Origin: Caprella mutica
Lineage: Eukaryota > Arthropoda > Malacostraca > Amphipoda > Caprellidae
Assembly (NCBI GenBank): GCA_947561585.1
Contig: CANNZV010001474.1
Location: 62,001 to 126,000 of the forward strand
Length of the DNA: 64,000 bases
Direction of reading: 5' to 3'
Shown: one piece after another, positions 11,722 through 22,055 of the stretch
Layout of the letters: each line of letters starts with the position of its first letter
Numbering within the stretch: position 1 is the stretch's first letter
Program-made: the position numbers and the translations under genes
The notes under the pieces: model-generated
Seen by the model: only the letters and a program-made list of their open reading frames with translations
Database searches by the model: none
What the model was told of the DNA's origin: nothing

Positions 11722-12530
11722 TATATAATAATAATAATATAAATAATCTTTATTGATAATAAAAAGTTACAGTTGACAGTATAATAGAAATAATTTACAT
11801 AATTAGGCAAATTTATCAAGCCAGTACGAAGAGAACCTTTTCTGGCAGATATAAAAAAAAATATGTAGATATACGCAGAGTAGACAATACAAAGAAATAC
11901 ACCGAAGGAGAAGTAATAATTCTCGAACAAGTAATTAATAGTTACCAACTAAATTTTTCTTATACTTCTGTTTAAATATTGCAAGGGAAGGAGAGTTTCG
12001 GATTGACAGTGGAATACTATTATAAATTTTTGGGCCACTAAATGAAAGAGATTTCAAACACCTGGACAATCTTTGGAAAGAAGGAACATTATTGTTTGAA
12101 TTTCTAGTACCATATGTATGAGATGAATAGGTACAGAATTTGTTGATTGCAATTTATACATATAAACACCTACTGAATATCTATAAATATCACCTATGGT
12201 CAAGATACCAGTTCTATTAAAAAGAGGAGCTGTATGAGCTAAATAATGCGAATGAGTTATTATTCTAATTATTTTCTTATGGATTATGACCAAAGGTTTC
12301 GAGTGAATATCTGCTGTACCGCCCCATAAAAGTACTCCATATATCAAATGGGGATAAACTAGAGAATAGTATAGATTCACAAGAACAGTTTCATGGACAT
12401 TATCACGTATATAGTACAATATGCCAGTTATCTTAGATAGTCTAGATGCTACAGAATTAATGTGAACAGAAAAATTGAGCTTCTGATCAATAAACACATC
12501 TAGGAATTTAGCATGATCACTATATGACAG
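11722..12530 (-). pseudogene. non-LTR retrotransposon RT, C-terminal end
   Basis: The minus-strand frame 12,497-12,120 reads as the end of a LINE-type reverse transcriptase, with NLYYSLVYPHLIYGVLLWG typical of the region after the catalytic domain. A frameshift near 12,115-12,130 moves the frame. The tail then reads HTYGTRNSNN, LSFSGPKIYNS and IRNSPSLAIFKQKYKK, ending at a TAA at 11,935-11,937. These are hallmarks of jockey/CR1/RTE-like C-termini. A short 3' UTR with AATAAA and an (ATT)n tail follows at 11,722-11,760. The catalytic core is absent, so this is a 5'-truncated dead copy. Confidence 0.82.
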
Positions 12531-13130
12531 GCGGCTAATATAGCCGTTCCGAGCCGTTACAATCGTGTTAGCTTCTTAGTGTAGATTTAGAAACGAGGGA
12601 GAGTACACGTGTGTGCGTCGCTCTCAGACCTGACTGAGTAAGTTGAGTAACGGTTCTCGTTAGCACAACAGCTGATGTTAACTTACACATTATTCTTCAA
12701 AATACTTTAGGTATCTGATCATTTTGCTCAATAATTTTCTCATCTGTGGACATTTAACTGATGTAAGAAGATTAATTGATGAATATTTAGGCAACAGATG
12801 CAATGTTAATGACTTAAATATGCGTTTGGTGGAGCGCATGCTAGATGCGTACACTCTTCCTCGTTTCTCAAACGTCACTGGCCGTGTGCGAATGCTCCCT
12901 GAACTGTCAGTCTGTTGCTAGGGTGACGTCATATGTGTGCTGTGACGTCACCACACGACACAGCGAAACAACAACAAGACGCCAAGGAAGCTGTTTTGAC
13001 TGAAGCGAAGAGAGACAAGGAAGCTCACTTGACTAATTGCTAACAACAAACTACATTAGCAACTCTCAGTTAATTCTATCTAAGTAGTTCTTCATTTGTT
13101 TAACTATGTAAATAAGGATTAAAAAACATG
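12531..13130. other. unassigned DNA with a 65-codon ORF
   Basis: A plus-strand open stretch at 12,724-12,921 contains LTDVRRLIDEYLGNRC and NDLNMRLVERMLDAY, which look protein-like, but it has no ATG and no family I recognise. The rest is ordinary AT-rich DNA with a TGACGTCA palindrome near 12,942. The ORF may be a transposon or gene remnant. Confidence 0.25.
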
Positions 13131-13231
13131 GAGGGGGGGCTCGTGACCGGGGGGGCTTATGACCTAGGGGGGATCATGACCGGGGTGGCTCGTGACCGGG
13201 GGGGCTCATGACCGGGGGGCTCTTGACCGTA
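13131..13231. repeat. G-rich short tandem array
   Basis: About five copies of an 18-20-bp motif built on GGGGGGCTCGTGACC, with variants CTTATGACC and CTCATGACC. Runs of four to seven G recur about every 18 bases, so the strand could form G-quadruplexes. Confidence 0.8.
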
Positions 13232-14075
13232 CCCCGCGGCTAGCTAGTCACATTTCCAACTCTCTTACCTAGGGAGACTTGGAGAGTAAAGTGTTTTTGG
13301 ATGGCTAGTTAGTAACTTAGTAGGTAGTCATTCTTAATTAGGACCATCATCCTATTATAATGTTTAATTATAAATGTTACAATGTTAATTTTGGAGAGAT
13401 ATAAGGAATTTATGACATATTAGAAAGCAATTTGACTTACCTAGCTAAGACTCTTATTCTATGAGACTCAGAGAGAATAATGGCTAGGTAGTAATCATCA
13501 TAGTATAAGAACCACTCTTCAGCTTGGATATGCTCCAGCCAGACTTCCAATCTGAAAAGTACAGAAGGATTTGTGGATTAATCCTGCGCCCAAGTCCTAT
13601 TTAATTCGTATGTTCCCATGCTATTTGCCGCGCGCCTTACCAAGAAATATGAAAATTTCAGCCAAGAATTTTGTATAATTTGGGTGATTCTTCAACATTT
13701 TTCCCTCCAAAAATTAATGGTTATATAGGAATAAATAACCAGAAGTCTGCAGACTTTGCAAAAATATTTTTTTTCAAGAAATTATAAGTCTGCCGACATG
13801 TCAATCAAATTTACCATCAAATACAATCTGGAAGTCTGGTATGCTTGCATAGTTGCATATTAATTACTGTAAACAAATTGGACTAAGATCACATCTGATG
13901 CCTTTACCATACAAAGCTTTTAAAAACTTCACCTACCTAAATAGGTAGCTAGCTACTTGTTATCAAATTTACCCAGCTTGTAGTGTTTAGAAAATTAGAA
14001 AGTGTAAATGTTGTGACCCTATTTTAAACATATGAAATTAAGAAGTAATTACATTTATTGACTTATTTTGCAGAT
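13232..14075. other. no gene seen
   Basis: AT-rich DNA without a supported open frame. It ends in a polypyrimidine-poor but plausible splice acceptor (TTATTTTGCAG, ending 14,073) directly before the THAP exon. Confidence 0.5.
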
Positions 14076-14192
14076 ATGCCGAAGCGTTGCTGCGTCCCTG
14101 GATGCAAGTCAAATTATGGATCCAGTACAAAATTTTGATTCCTGTCCGAAAGAAGAGGCACTGTATGCTAAAAGTCTCAAAGCAATCCATAG
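14076..14192 (+). pseudogene. THAP-domain exon (frameshifted)
   Basis: The ATG at 14,076 begins MPKRCCVPGCKSNYGSSTKF, the canonical start of a THAP C2CH zinc finger (CxxC-type pair followed by an N-Y motif). A TGA follows at once. Shifting frame by one base after AAATTTT restores PKEEALYAKSLKAIHR, which matches the conserved P-K-x-x-x-x-x-x-W-x-x-A-I part of THAP domains (Trp replaced here by Ser). The exon is bounded by an AG acceptor and an AG|GTAAGT donor at 14,193. THAP domains bind DNA and are the N-terminus of P-element-type transposases. The later Cys/His ligands would lie in another exon. Confidence 0.8.
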
Positions 14193-15127
14193 GTAAGTGT
14201 CTCCTATGGATATACATAACCGTGACTGGAAATTTTGCCATAAGGAAATTCGTCGTGGGGAAATTTCGCCAAGATAATTTATTTTAACTCTCAACTTAAG
14301 AACCTTAGGCAAATTAAGTGATCACCACAATAATTTTAAGTCCTTCTCTAACCCCCGTAACCAAGAATGCTTTCCAATAGTTTACCAGCAAACAATAACA
14401 ATTTCATACAAGGAAAAACCACAATTTTTTGGACAATCAAACTTATCTCTTTTTTCTTTATAGTCTATAAGTGTCCTTAGTAATGGGTGTTGGAAAAGGA
14501 CCCTAGCATTTATTGTGGTAATATTTTTATTTGTCTGGGGGTTCTTAAACCGAGAGTTGAAAAACAATTCACGGCAAAAATTCCCTAGCTATATTTAATC
14601 TTGTATTTTCAATTTTTAGTTTTCAAATTTGAATCAATTATCATGATTTCACATGTCAATATAAATTATTAGTGGTTAAATAGTATCCATGTAGCTTCAC
14701 TTTTCCTTTTGATGTGCATTGTGTTGCTCTAGTAATTTAATTAAAATATTAAAATTTGTTGTTATGAAATTTATATTGACGGTAAATTATGAAATGAAAT
14801 TACTCTCATGTGATTGCTCAGTAGATAGAAGTTTTTCATAAATACCTATTTACAGGGTGAACTTCACACCGTCTGCTCATTCAGTTGTTTGTGCTGAGGG
14901 ACACTACTGACCACTTCTATGAAGATTTAATCCTTACCTTAGGGAAGGTCTCCATCTTGAGAATTATGGACTAGGGGTGAAAAGAAGGGTAAGGCTTCAG
15001 AAAGGTGCTATCCCAACAATTTTTCCTAGGCAACCTTCATATTAGAAGGTTGAAGATAATTGAAGAGAGAGAGATGCTCAAAATTTAGAGAGTTCTTAGA
15101 TAATGACAAAATAATAGATTTTGAATC
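14193..15127 (+). other. presumed intron of the THAP/P-like fossil
   Basis: About 930 bases between the THAP donor and the next transposase-like frame. Two short stretches resemble the GGAAATTT(C/T)GCC motif family (14,232-14,276 and 14,555-14,585, in inverted sense), which may be termini of a small inserted element. No open frame with support. Confidence 0.4.
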
Positions 15128-15709
15128 GTTTAAGGAAAATTGCAGGGTAAATTGTGACTAAATGAATGATTAGTGAATGTAAAGATAATATTTTTTTTGG
15201 GTAGACTTGTACATGAACCTAATATGATACCCCATTTTCTTATTTCTTTCAAAGTGCATTCTAATTTAAATATTTCTGTGTTCATTAAAGATGTTCTTCT
15301 AAATAATTCCACATTTGATTTTATATTAGGTGATAGCATGTTGTGTGATAAGTGATCTAAATTTCAAAATTTGCTTTCTCATATGTATAACTATGAAGAT
15401 GGTTCTGTTGTTAGTTCAGACAACCTTGCTCCAGCATTCCAAATGTTAGATGAAGTTATGGAAGAAAAATTAGGTGACAATTATGTAAACTATGTTAGGT
15501 TGAAGGAACAAATATTACTTCTAGGTAATAATAGGAAAAGGTATAGTGCAGATTTTATGCTTTTTTTTAAACTCTATATTAAAAGTAATCCTGCAGCATA
15601 TAAATTTATGAGTGAAAATAATTTTCTAACTCTTCCTTGTGCAGATTACATTAGGAAATTTTCTATCACTTCTAATATTGATGTACCTGGTCTTAAAGAT
15701 AGTCTATAA
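15128..15709 (+). pseudogene. P-element/THAP9-like transposase fragment
   Basis: Two adjacent open stretches (to a stop near 15,353, then to 15,709) lie downstream of the THAP exon. The second contains RYSADFMLFFKLYIKSNPAAYKF followed by LTLPCADYIRKF. This corresponds to the 'RYS-E-L...AY-F-LP' segment that follows the coiled coil in P-element/THAP9 transposases. The frame ends before the RNase-H-like catalytic part, so this is a truncated fossil. The coupling to a THAP exon 1 kb upstream on the same strand strengthens the call. Confidence 0.65.
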
Positions 15710-16630
15710 ATTATCTCAAACAACGACTTTGTGGTAATTATTAATGAACAATGTAATATATGGAATGTTCTGTATATAACCAAAAACAATGTATATATGA
15801 CATAATTCATGTCTAAATAGTTATCAAATAGTCTTATTGGTTTTCTATCATTATAGCTAATACATAAGTTTGAATAGTATGATTGAAAATAAGTAAGTGA
15901 CTCCATATATTTTTTGTTATTATTTTCATATACATAAACTTCTGCATTAAAAATGTTTATTTTTTCCCCTCCTTATTACAATGAAACGCATGATACAATG
16001 TTTGGTATTTATTATACAACACTAATTAAATGGAAACAATAATGAAACTTTTAATGAATACTTTACTCCAGGTATTTATCAAATTTAATTTTTTTAGGTG
16101 AAAAAATCGATTTCGAGTAGTCAATCAATGCTACAAAATTTTAAGGAAGATTTTTTTTTAAATTAAATAAATTATTATTAAAAGTAAACAAACCTTCAAA
16201 TCTTTCCCTCTACAAATCAAATAATTATACAGACGGCATACCTAGGTAGATTAGCTGCATGAATTGAATGCGTCGAATAAATTCCACAAAAGACATCGTA
16301 AATTATCATTAAAACAACAAAATTGTTTCTGATTATTAATCACAAGTTTTCTAATACCTACTGGATGAATTTTGAAGTTCTAGTTGTTTGCATTAATAGA
16401 GAATTTAATGTAAAACTTCGAGTGACAAACCATTTCCATCGCATTTTCAATATAAATCGTGCGGTTTGTTATGACACCATGTCGGCCATCTTTTTTTTAC
16501 GCGATCCTACACCCAGGCTATTATATTACAGAGGGCATTGCAATAGTATTACATCTATTGTACCAAACACCCACAATTACAACATTAAGTTGATTGGTGC
16601 TTACTCCAACAACACATGATTCAATACTCA
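15710..16630. other. no gene seen
   Basis: AT-rich DNA. A 98-codon open stretch at 16,323-16,619 has no recognisable domain and its composition follows the background. Confidence 0.45.
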
Positions 16631-17206
16631 ATTTACCGCATGGAGAGTTTACCGCAACTCAATTCACCGTATAAACAATTTAATGCTAAATTTAACACTG
16701 ATATGAAAATTATAACAATAATAAATATCTAAATAGACATGATTTACGTTAAAAATAAAGGCTTGTTTAAGGGTATATTTAAATTATATTACTGAAAATA
16801 TGAAATTAATATTAATATATACTATTACTTAATATATGAAATAATATATTATTAGTCAATATATGAAATGATATAAATTAAGTAACGATTGTTGTTTCGA
16901 CATTAATTTCTTTTGAGGGAGTATTTGGTTATATTGTGTGTGCGGGGTGCATTTCCTTCAGAGGCTCAAGATTCCTTGGTTATATAGAAGATAGGTGGCT
17001 TGGACATCGTAGATCTCCCAAATATTCTTTAGAAATGTGCAATGTATATATTCTTTTTGAAGAAATTAGACAAAAAACCAACAATAATGTCGAAGGGTGG
17101 CAATGGGCTTTTAATGAACAAATGATTTTGGTGCATCCGAAAATATGGAAGTTTTTGGGCTGCGTCAAGCAAGAGCAAAAGCTCTTAGTTGCTTGTAAAA
17201 TGCCTA

Positions 17207-18718
17207 CACACAGAGAACGGTTTTGTTGATACAACAAAAAAAAGTAGGTTTTTGGTTGTATCAACAAAATAAATTAGTCAGCTATGAGCCATCAAAATAA
17301 TTTTGTTACAGTAAATATATATTTTTGTGAAGGTTTTTTTGTTATAGTTACACTAGAATTTTTAAGGTAACAGTAACTAGAGCATATTAGTTATAGTAAC
17401 ATTACAATACTGTTATTTCAAAAAATGTATTTTGTTATGTCAACAAATAGTATAATTAAAGCAACACAAATAATTTTTTGTAGTAACAAAATCATTTTGT
17501 TATTTTAACTGAAAAATAGATTATGCTGTTTTAATTACTATTTCTTATTATATTTCAAATATTGTATATGTAAATTTGGCTGTATATCAATTAGTTTAAT
17601 GTTACAAGTTGTTATATACAATTTAAATGGGAATAAATGAACATAGAAATGCAGTGGTACAATCAGGACTCGAACCGACGATCTCCAAACTCCAGTCTGC
17701 GGCGCTAACCTCTCAGCCATCCTGAACATGGTAGAAGTAGGATTGGAATGAACTATAACTAATATGAAAACATGCATGCCTTTTATAGTTATTATAAATA
17801 AATATTATTTAATATTCTATTGATTTCGTATCTTTTCTTTTTTATAATGACAAGCAATAGAACATTTAAATTGAATATTTTTAAAATAGCTATCTATTAA
17901 TATTTATCAATTCCCTCCTACCTACCTAGTTTCTTACTAGGTGTTATCAATCAATACCTACATAGATACCTACTAGTGTGTATCATTACTTACGTAGTTA
18001 TGATACGTAAATAAGGCTTTGGAATGAACTTGCTGCAATATGTATCAATATTTTTACCATTTAGATTTGCACCAAGACACAATGCATTACTTTTTCCCGC
18101 GTAAAACAGACGAGGGACATCACGCGTGGTACATATGTGGGAATATCGATGCAAAATAGCACTCAAGAAACACGTATAAATTTATATATATATTGATTCT
18201 GTACGAACAATGAATACATATTGTGGTAACTTGAAATTTATATGAAGCCTAATAACAAAAAGAAATAGCAGATAATTATTACTAATGACAATATAATATT
18301 GTTAATAGTAAAAAAATTATCAACAAAAATATAATATTATTGTAGCAAAATTATTATTTATAAAGACAAAGGTATTTTGTTAAACAACAATGTTATATTT
18401 TAACTAAACTTTTCAATTTACTACTACAGAAACATTTTGTTATAAATAAAAAAACATTTAACAATATTTTATTGTTATCATAGCAATATTTAAGTTAATA
18501 TGAACAAACCTTTTTTAGTAACCTTAACAATATTCCATAACAAAAATTGTACTGTTAACTTAAAAATATATTTTGTTGTAGTGAAGAAATCTTTGAACAA
18601 TATTTTATTGCTGATTTAACTCAATTGATGGTTAATATAACAAAATTTTCCCCTTACCATAACCAAATGTTTTCGACAAAATACGTTTTGTAAATTTAAC
18701 AAAACCGTTCTCTGTGTG
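17207..18718. mobile_element. 1.5-kb TA-flanked element in the MULE gene
   Basis: TA duplications sit at 17,205-17,206 and 18,719-18,720. The termini are perfect inverted repeats beginning CACACAGAGAACGGTTTTG. Both arms are filled with AACAAAAT/ATTTTGTT words, including a subterminal hairpin around GTTGATACAAC/GTTGTATCAAC. No transposase frame is present. A tRNA-like core lies in the middle. The TA target and CAC-start point to a nonautonomous Tc1/mariner-type element, but the superfamily is not proven. A second copy interrupts the RING gene at 23,578. Confidence 0.85.
17653..17733 (-). repeat. tRNA-like sequence inside the TA element
   Basis: On the minus strand the stretch has an A-box-like TGGCTGAGAGG-TTAGCGCC and a perfect B box GGTTCGAGTCC, with an acceptor-like pairing of TCAGGA with TCCTGA. 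It resembles a Leu/Ser-type tRNA but lacks a convincing anticodon arm. Related copies lie at 24,037-24,110 (in the second TA element) and, much weaker, at 42,589-42,667. It is probably a tRNA-derived SINE core carried by the element and not a working tRNA gene. Confidence 0.55.
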
Positions 18719-19125
18719 TACCAAGGGAAGGAAAGTCTACACTCAAACTGCTGCTCGTTTACAAAGACTAGTGTTGGCCTACGATGAAAATTTCAATGTC
18801 CTAGAATTGGTACAAGGCATTGCACATAAATAAAATTATTATATTTTAAATATCACTATGCATAGTTTTGTATTAGAATTAATTTTTGTTATCTGTAGTC
18901 ATTTTATTGCCAAGGATTTTCATAGATTGAATATATGAGGAGTATTTTTTTGACGTAATATAAAAAATGGAATATTTTTTTATCCATTATAATATATGCA
19001 TCCAGTTGCCAAACCTTTTATTAACCTTAATGAAAAAGAAATATCAATAAACATTTCTTAAATTGAAATTTACATATATGCCGTGAATTGAGTGGCGGTG
19101 AACTTTCCATGCGGTGAACTTTCTG

Positions 19126-19599
19126 GCGGTGAAACTTTCCTGTAATCATATAAAGGACAGGGATAGGGTGCATATACTCAGTAAAGAATTAAAATATCTT
19201 TTCACAAGGATAATAATGAATATGTTTATTCCCTCTAACATAATCTATCATTTCACAATTCTAAAAAATATATATAATTACAAGAATGCTTATACATATC
19301 ATTCAAGTATCTGAAAAATATAACAAACAGAGAGCACATTATACAATTGTACATAGTAACGGTTTGCCAGTCAGTAACTGGATAGGCAAATTTAGACTTA
19401 TATTCTTCATTGTACTTGGATCTTATCAGATCAGATCAACCGCATGTACCATGGAAATGGGAGGAGCTTACAAATAGCCGACTAGTTGGATCCATTTTTC
19501 ATCTTCATTCGCTTTTGAGCTCACTTACAACACAGACGTTTTTACAAACGCTTTCGCACTTTTCGTTTCATATCACTAACCGATATCTTCATATCACTA
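19126..19599. other. no gene seen
   Basis: AT-rich DNA between the MULE right end and the pogo-like fragment. Immediately after the MULE TIR a further copy of the GGCGGTGAAAC-TTTCC motif is present. Short open stretches (60-70 codons) show no domain. Confidence 0.4.
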
Positions 19600-19909
19600 A
19601 CCTATTAATTAATCACCTATACTGAGTGAGAGTTTAGCTATGCATGGATTTTGAAACATTTAGTAAATGCATGACTTTAAACTATTTAACACAATCACAA
19701 ACAATGAAAGACTGTATATTATTAATAATATGCTTATATACGTAGTACTCTAATAACTCTAGAACAAATTTTCTTCCTATAACTCATAGAAAATGAGATA
19801 TATAATCAAGGAGTGACAATTATAAATTTCTTGGTACTTTAATTCACTTTAGTTACCGTTCGGTAACTAAACTGAGTCGTGATTTGGTAACTAAAGCGGG
19901 GGATGCCTG
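19600..19909 (-). mobile_element. pogo/Tigger-like MITE, copy A (truncated, inverted)
   Basis: The stretch is the reverse complement of the first 300 bases of the element at 20,821, ending GCGGGGGATGCCTG followed by TA. Only one end is present, so it is truncated at about 19,600. Internal landmarks shared with copies B and C are CACTCAGTATAG and the AAAATGAGAT block. Confidence 0.75.
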
Positions 19910-20118
19910 TAGTATATCTAAAAATATTTAAATGGAGAATAAATGGGGTATTAAATTAATGAAACGCTTAGGTAAAGGTGGGATTCCAATGCGGCGTCTG
20001 AGGCGCCAAGAACCACACGGCTCGATCCATACGGTTGCAGACGTGTGGCTCTAGCCACTGATATGATTTCCAATGCTACTATTGTAGTTGCTCTACAAGT
20101 GTCAGTTTCTCTGTTCAT

Positions 20119-20475
20119 ATGATGGCAGAAGCACGTGAGGACTTCCTTCTTTTATACCTCATAGAGGAAGAAAACGAAGAAGATTCTTTGTTAATGCTCA
20201 ATGAATTGAAAAGGTTAAAACATAATTAATTGTATATACTCAGAGAAACATAGGGATTTGAAAATATTTTGGTGAAGAGACACCCTTCAAAGGACGATGA
20301 AATGTTCAGGAAATATTTCCGACTTAATATTGATCAATTCAATTATATCCTGTCCATCATTGAAAGTGAAATATAAATTAAATCATGTAATCATGTGAAA
20401 CATCCAATTAGCCCAGCTGAGAAATTGGTAATTAAAATAAACAAAACTCAATATCAAGTTCCGCTGATTAGTTGA
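20119..20475 (+). pseudogene. PIF/Harbinger transposase N-terminal fragment
   Basis: One frame from the ATG pair at 20,119 contains LLYLIEEENEED, then DDEMFRKYFRLNIDQFNYIL and KHPISPAEKLVI. These match the conserved N-terminal region of PIF/Harbinger transposases (F-FRL-...F-YIL and P-I-s-..EKL). The frame is broken by at least three in-frame stops (first at 20,227). The DDE nuclease domain is not visible. It lies between two inverted pogo-like elements and is unrelated to them. Confidence 0.7.
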
Positions 20476-20820
20476 TATTCCAAGTGCATCATAAATATAT
20501 CAGTCTACCACCAAATAGCTACAATTTTCTATGATCTAGGAGAAAAGTAGGCATTTTCTATGAAATATCTTTTCAAGGGAAGACTAATGTACATTTACGA
20601 GAGCGAAAACTTAGAAGACATAAATGCAAAGAGCTGACAGAAATATTATTAATAAAACTTAATGCATGTGATTAGTAGGTACAAACAATGATGGTACAAA
20701 CTATAATCAAAATTACTTGAAGCTTTACCTAGCTAGGTATTGAGTGAAATACATTAATAAAGTAATTAAGCAATGGAAAATGACAAAGAAAATTAGGTTA
20801 GTTTCGATCTATCTTGATTA

Positions 20821-21603
20821 CAGGCATCCCCCGCTTTAGTTACCAAATCACGACTCAGTTTAGTTTCCAAACGGTAACTAAAGCGAATAATAATAACAAG
20901 AAATTTATAAATGTCACTCCTTGATTATAAATCTCATTTTCTATGAGTTTTAGAAAGAAAATTTGTTTTAAAGTTAAAGAACTATAGTATATAAGCCTAG
21001 TATCAAACAGTGATTCAGTAATTGTGACTGTGATGAAAGTTTAAATTAGTGAAATTATAGGTTTTAATATCCGAACATAGCTTAACTCTCACTCAGTATA
21101 GGTGAGTAATTACTAGATACGTAGAGTTCTATAATTATTGTGTTACATTGAACAAACAGCAATATTTTTTGGAAGAAGGGTACTAAGTTTCAAGTTATTG
21201 GTACGCTCTACATTTTCCGTCACGTCCGAAAAGAAAATATAATAATAATAATTATTATTAAACTTTTATTCAAATTGGTATCATGAATGCCAATTGAAAT
21301 AAAAGTTATATAATGATTATAAAATTTTATTGTATAAAGATTTTTACTTGTTCAAAAATATTGAACCCTGCGATAACACAGAACATACCCTAAAATGTGA
21401 CATGTTGAATTTCTGAACCAATTGCTAATTTACTTCTAATAACCTCATCTAGAATATGATTTTGATGTTTTCTTTAGTTACCGTGAAATAATCACAAATT
21501 GTCTCCGTTTTCTATGTCTACGAACGGTTCTTATTTCGAATCATGACTCAAAATAAGTACCACTTTTACTAAAGTGAGTTGTACTTAAAGCGAGGCCTGC
21601 CTG
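20821..21603. mobile_element. pogo/Tigger-like MITE, copy B (complete)
   Basis: 783 bp flanked by TA at 20,819-20,820 and 21,604-21,605. The inverted ends read CAGGCATCCCCCGCTTTA and, reversed, CAGGCAGGCCTCGCTTTA. Subterminal sequence repeats AGTTACC/GGTAACT and 'AAAGCG' words. CAGGC-N-CCCCGC-type ends with a TA duplication are typical of pogo/Tigger nonautonomous elements. No coding capacity. Confidence 0.8.
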
Positions 21604-21605
21604 TA

Positions 21606-22055
21606 TTACTATTTTTTAGGTATCTAAAATAACTTACATCAAGGTTGAGGTCTAGACTTTTGTTTTTTGAGGTGAGATGTGTCGCTCTGGCCAAAGCGAC
21701 GTACTTTGGTTATCATTTTTGATCTAGAATTAATTAGAATACCTAAATTTTCGTCTTATGTTTATATATTCATTTATTTGAAAGGAATTCAAAGAGGAAT
21801 GATAGGAAATATATATATATTGTATTTGGAAAGTTCAAAGCTGTTTTACAAATAAAGACTACTCAAATTTTTTTTGAGGTAAGTGAATAATAATTTATTG
21901 ATTATGCGACATAAATGGGATGAGTTACAAAATATCGGACAGTTCCACATATAAGATATCACCCTATATACTAATACACAGTGTGTCTTTGTCTGTTGGT
22001 TGCAAGAAAAATGTCACGCTTTAACATCTAATGTATAGAAAATTAATTACATATA
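21606..22055. other. no gene; possible Helitron-like fragment
   Basis: Mostly plain AT-rich DNA. At 21,961-22,006 the words CTATATACTAATACACAGTG and GTCTTTGTCTGTTGG resemble the left ends of Helitron/Helentron elements in arthropods, but the TC start is not evident. It directly precedes the fourth RING-unit copy. Confidence 0.3.

Larger units (their letters stand above)
16936..18833 (+). pseudogene. MULE transposase C-terminus, split by an insertion
   Basis: The left part (to 17,206) contains YIEDRWLGH, then KTNNNVEGWQWAF and HPKIWKF, the conserved 'ED-W-G ... TNN-VEGWH ... HP-IWKF' region of animal MULE transposases. The right part (18,720-18,833) supplies LQRLVLAYDENFN and LVQGIAHK and a TAA. 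Dropping the 17,207-18,718 element plus one TA joins codon CCT to ACC with the frame intact, so the insertion came after the coding sequence was formed. The N-terminal and DDE parts are missing. Confidence 0.85.
16631..19125 (+). mobile_element. MULE (Mutator-like) DNA transposon
   Basis: Matching inverted ends lie at 16,631-16,675 and 19,081-19,125. The left reads TTTACCGCATGGAGAGTTTA and then CAACTCAATTCACCG; the reverse complement of the right carries the same words with TTCACCG. Each end is itself a tandem of a roughly 15-base motif (ACCGC...AAGTTC). Between them is the C-terminal part of a MULE transposase, so this is a deleted autonomous element. I could not identify the 8-10-bp target duplication. 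It carries a 1.5-kb insertion at 17,207-18,718. Confidence 0.75.

Noticed and set aside
16323..16619. 98-codon ORF before the MULE
   Set aside because: No domain, and no link to the transposase frame.
17653..17733. Functional tRNA gene
   Set aside because: The anticodon arm does not fold convincingly, and the sequence sits in a transposable element copied with it.
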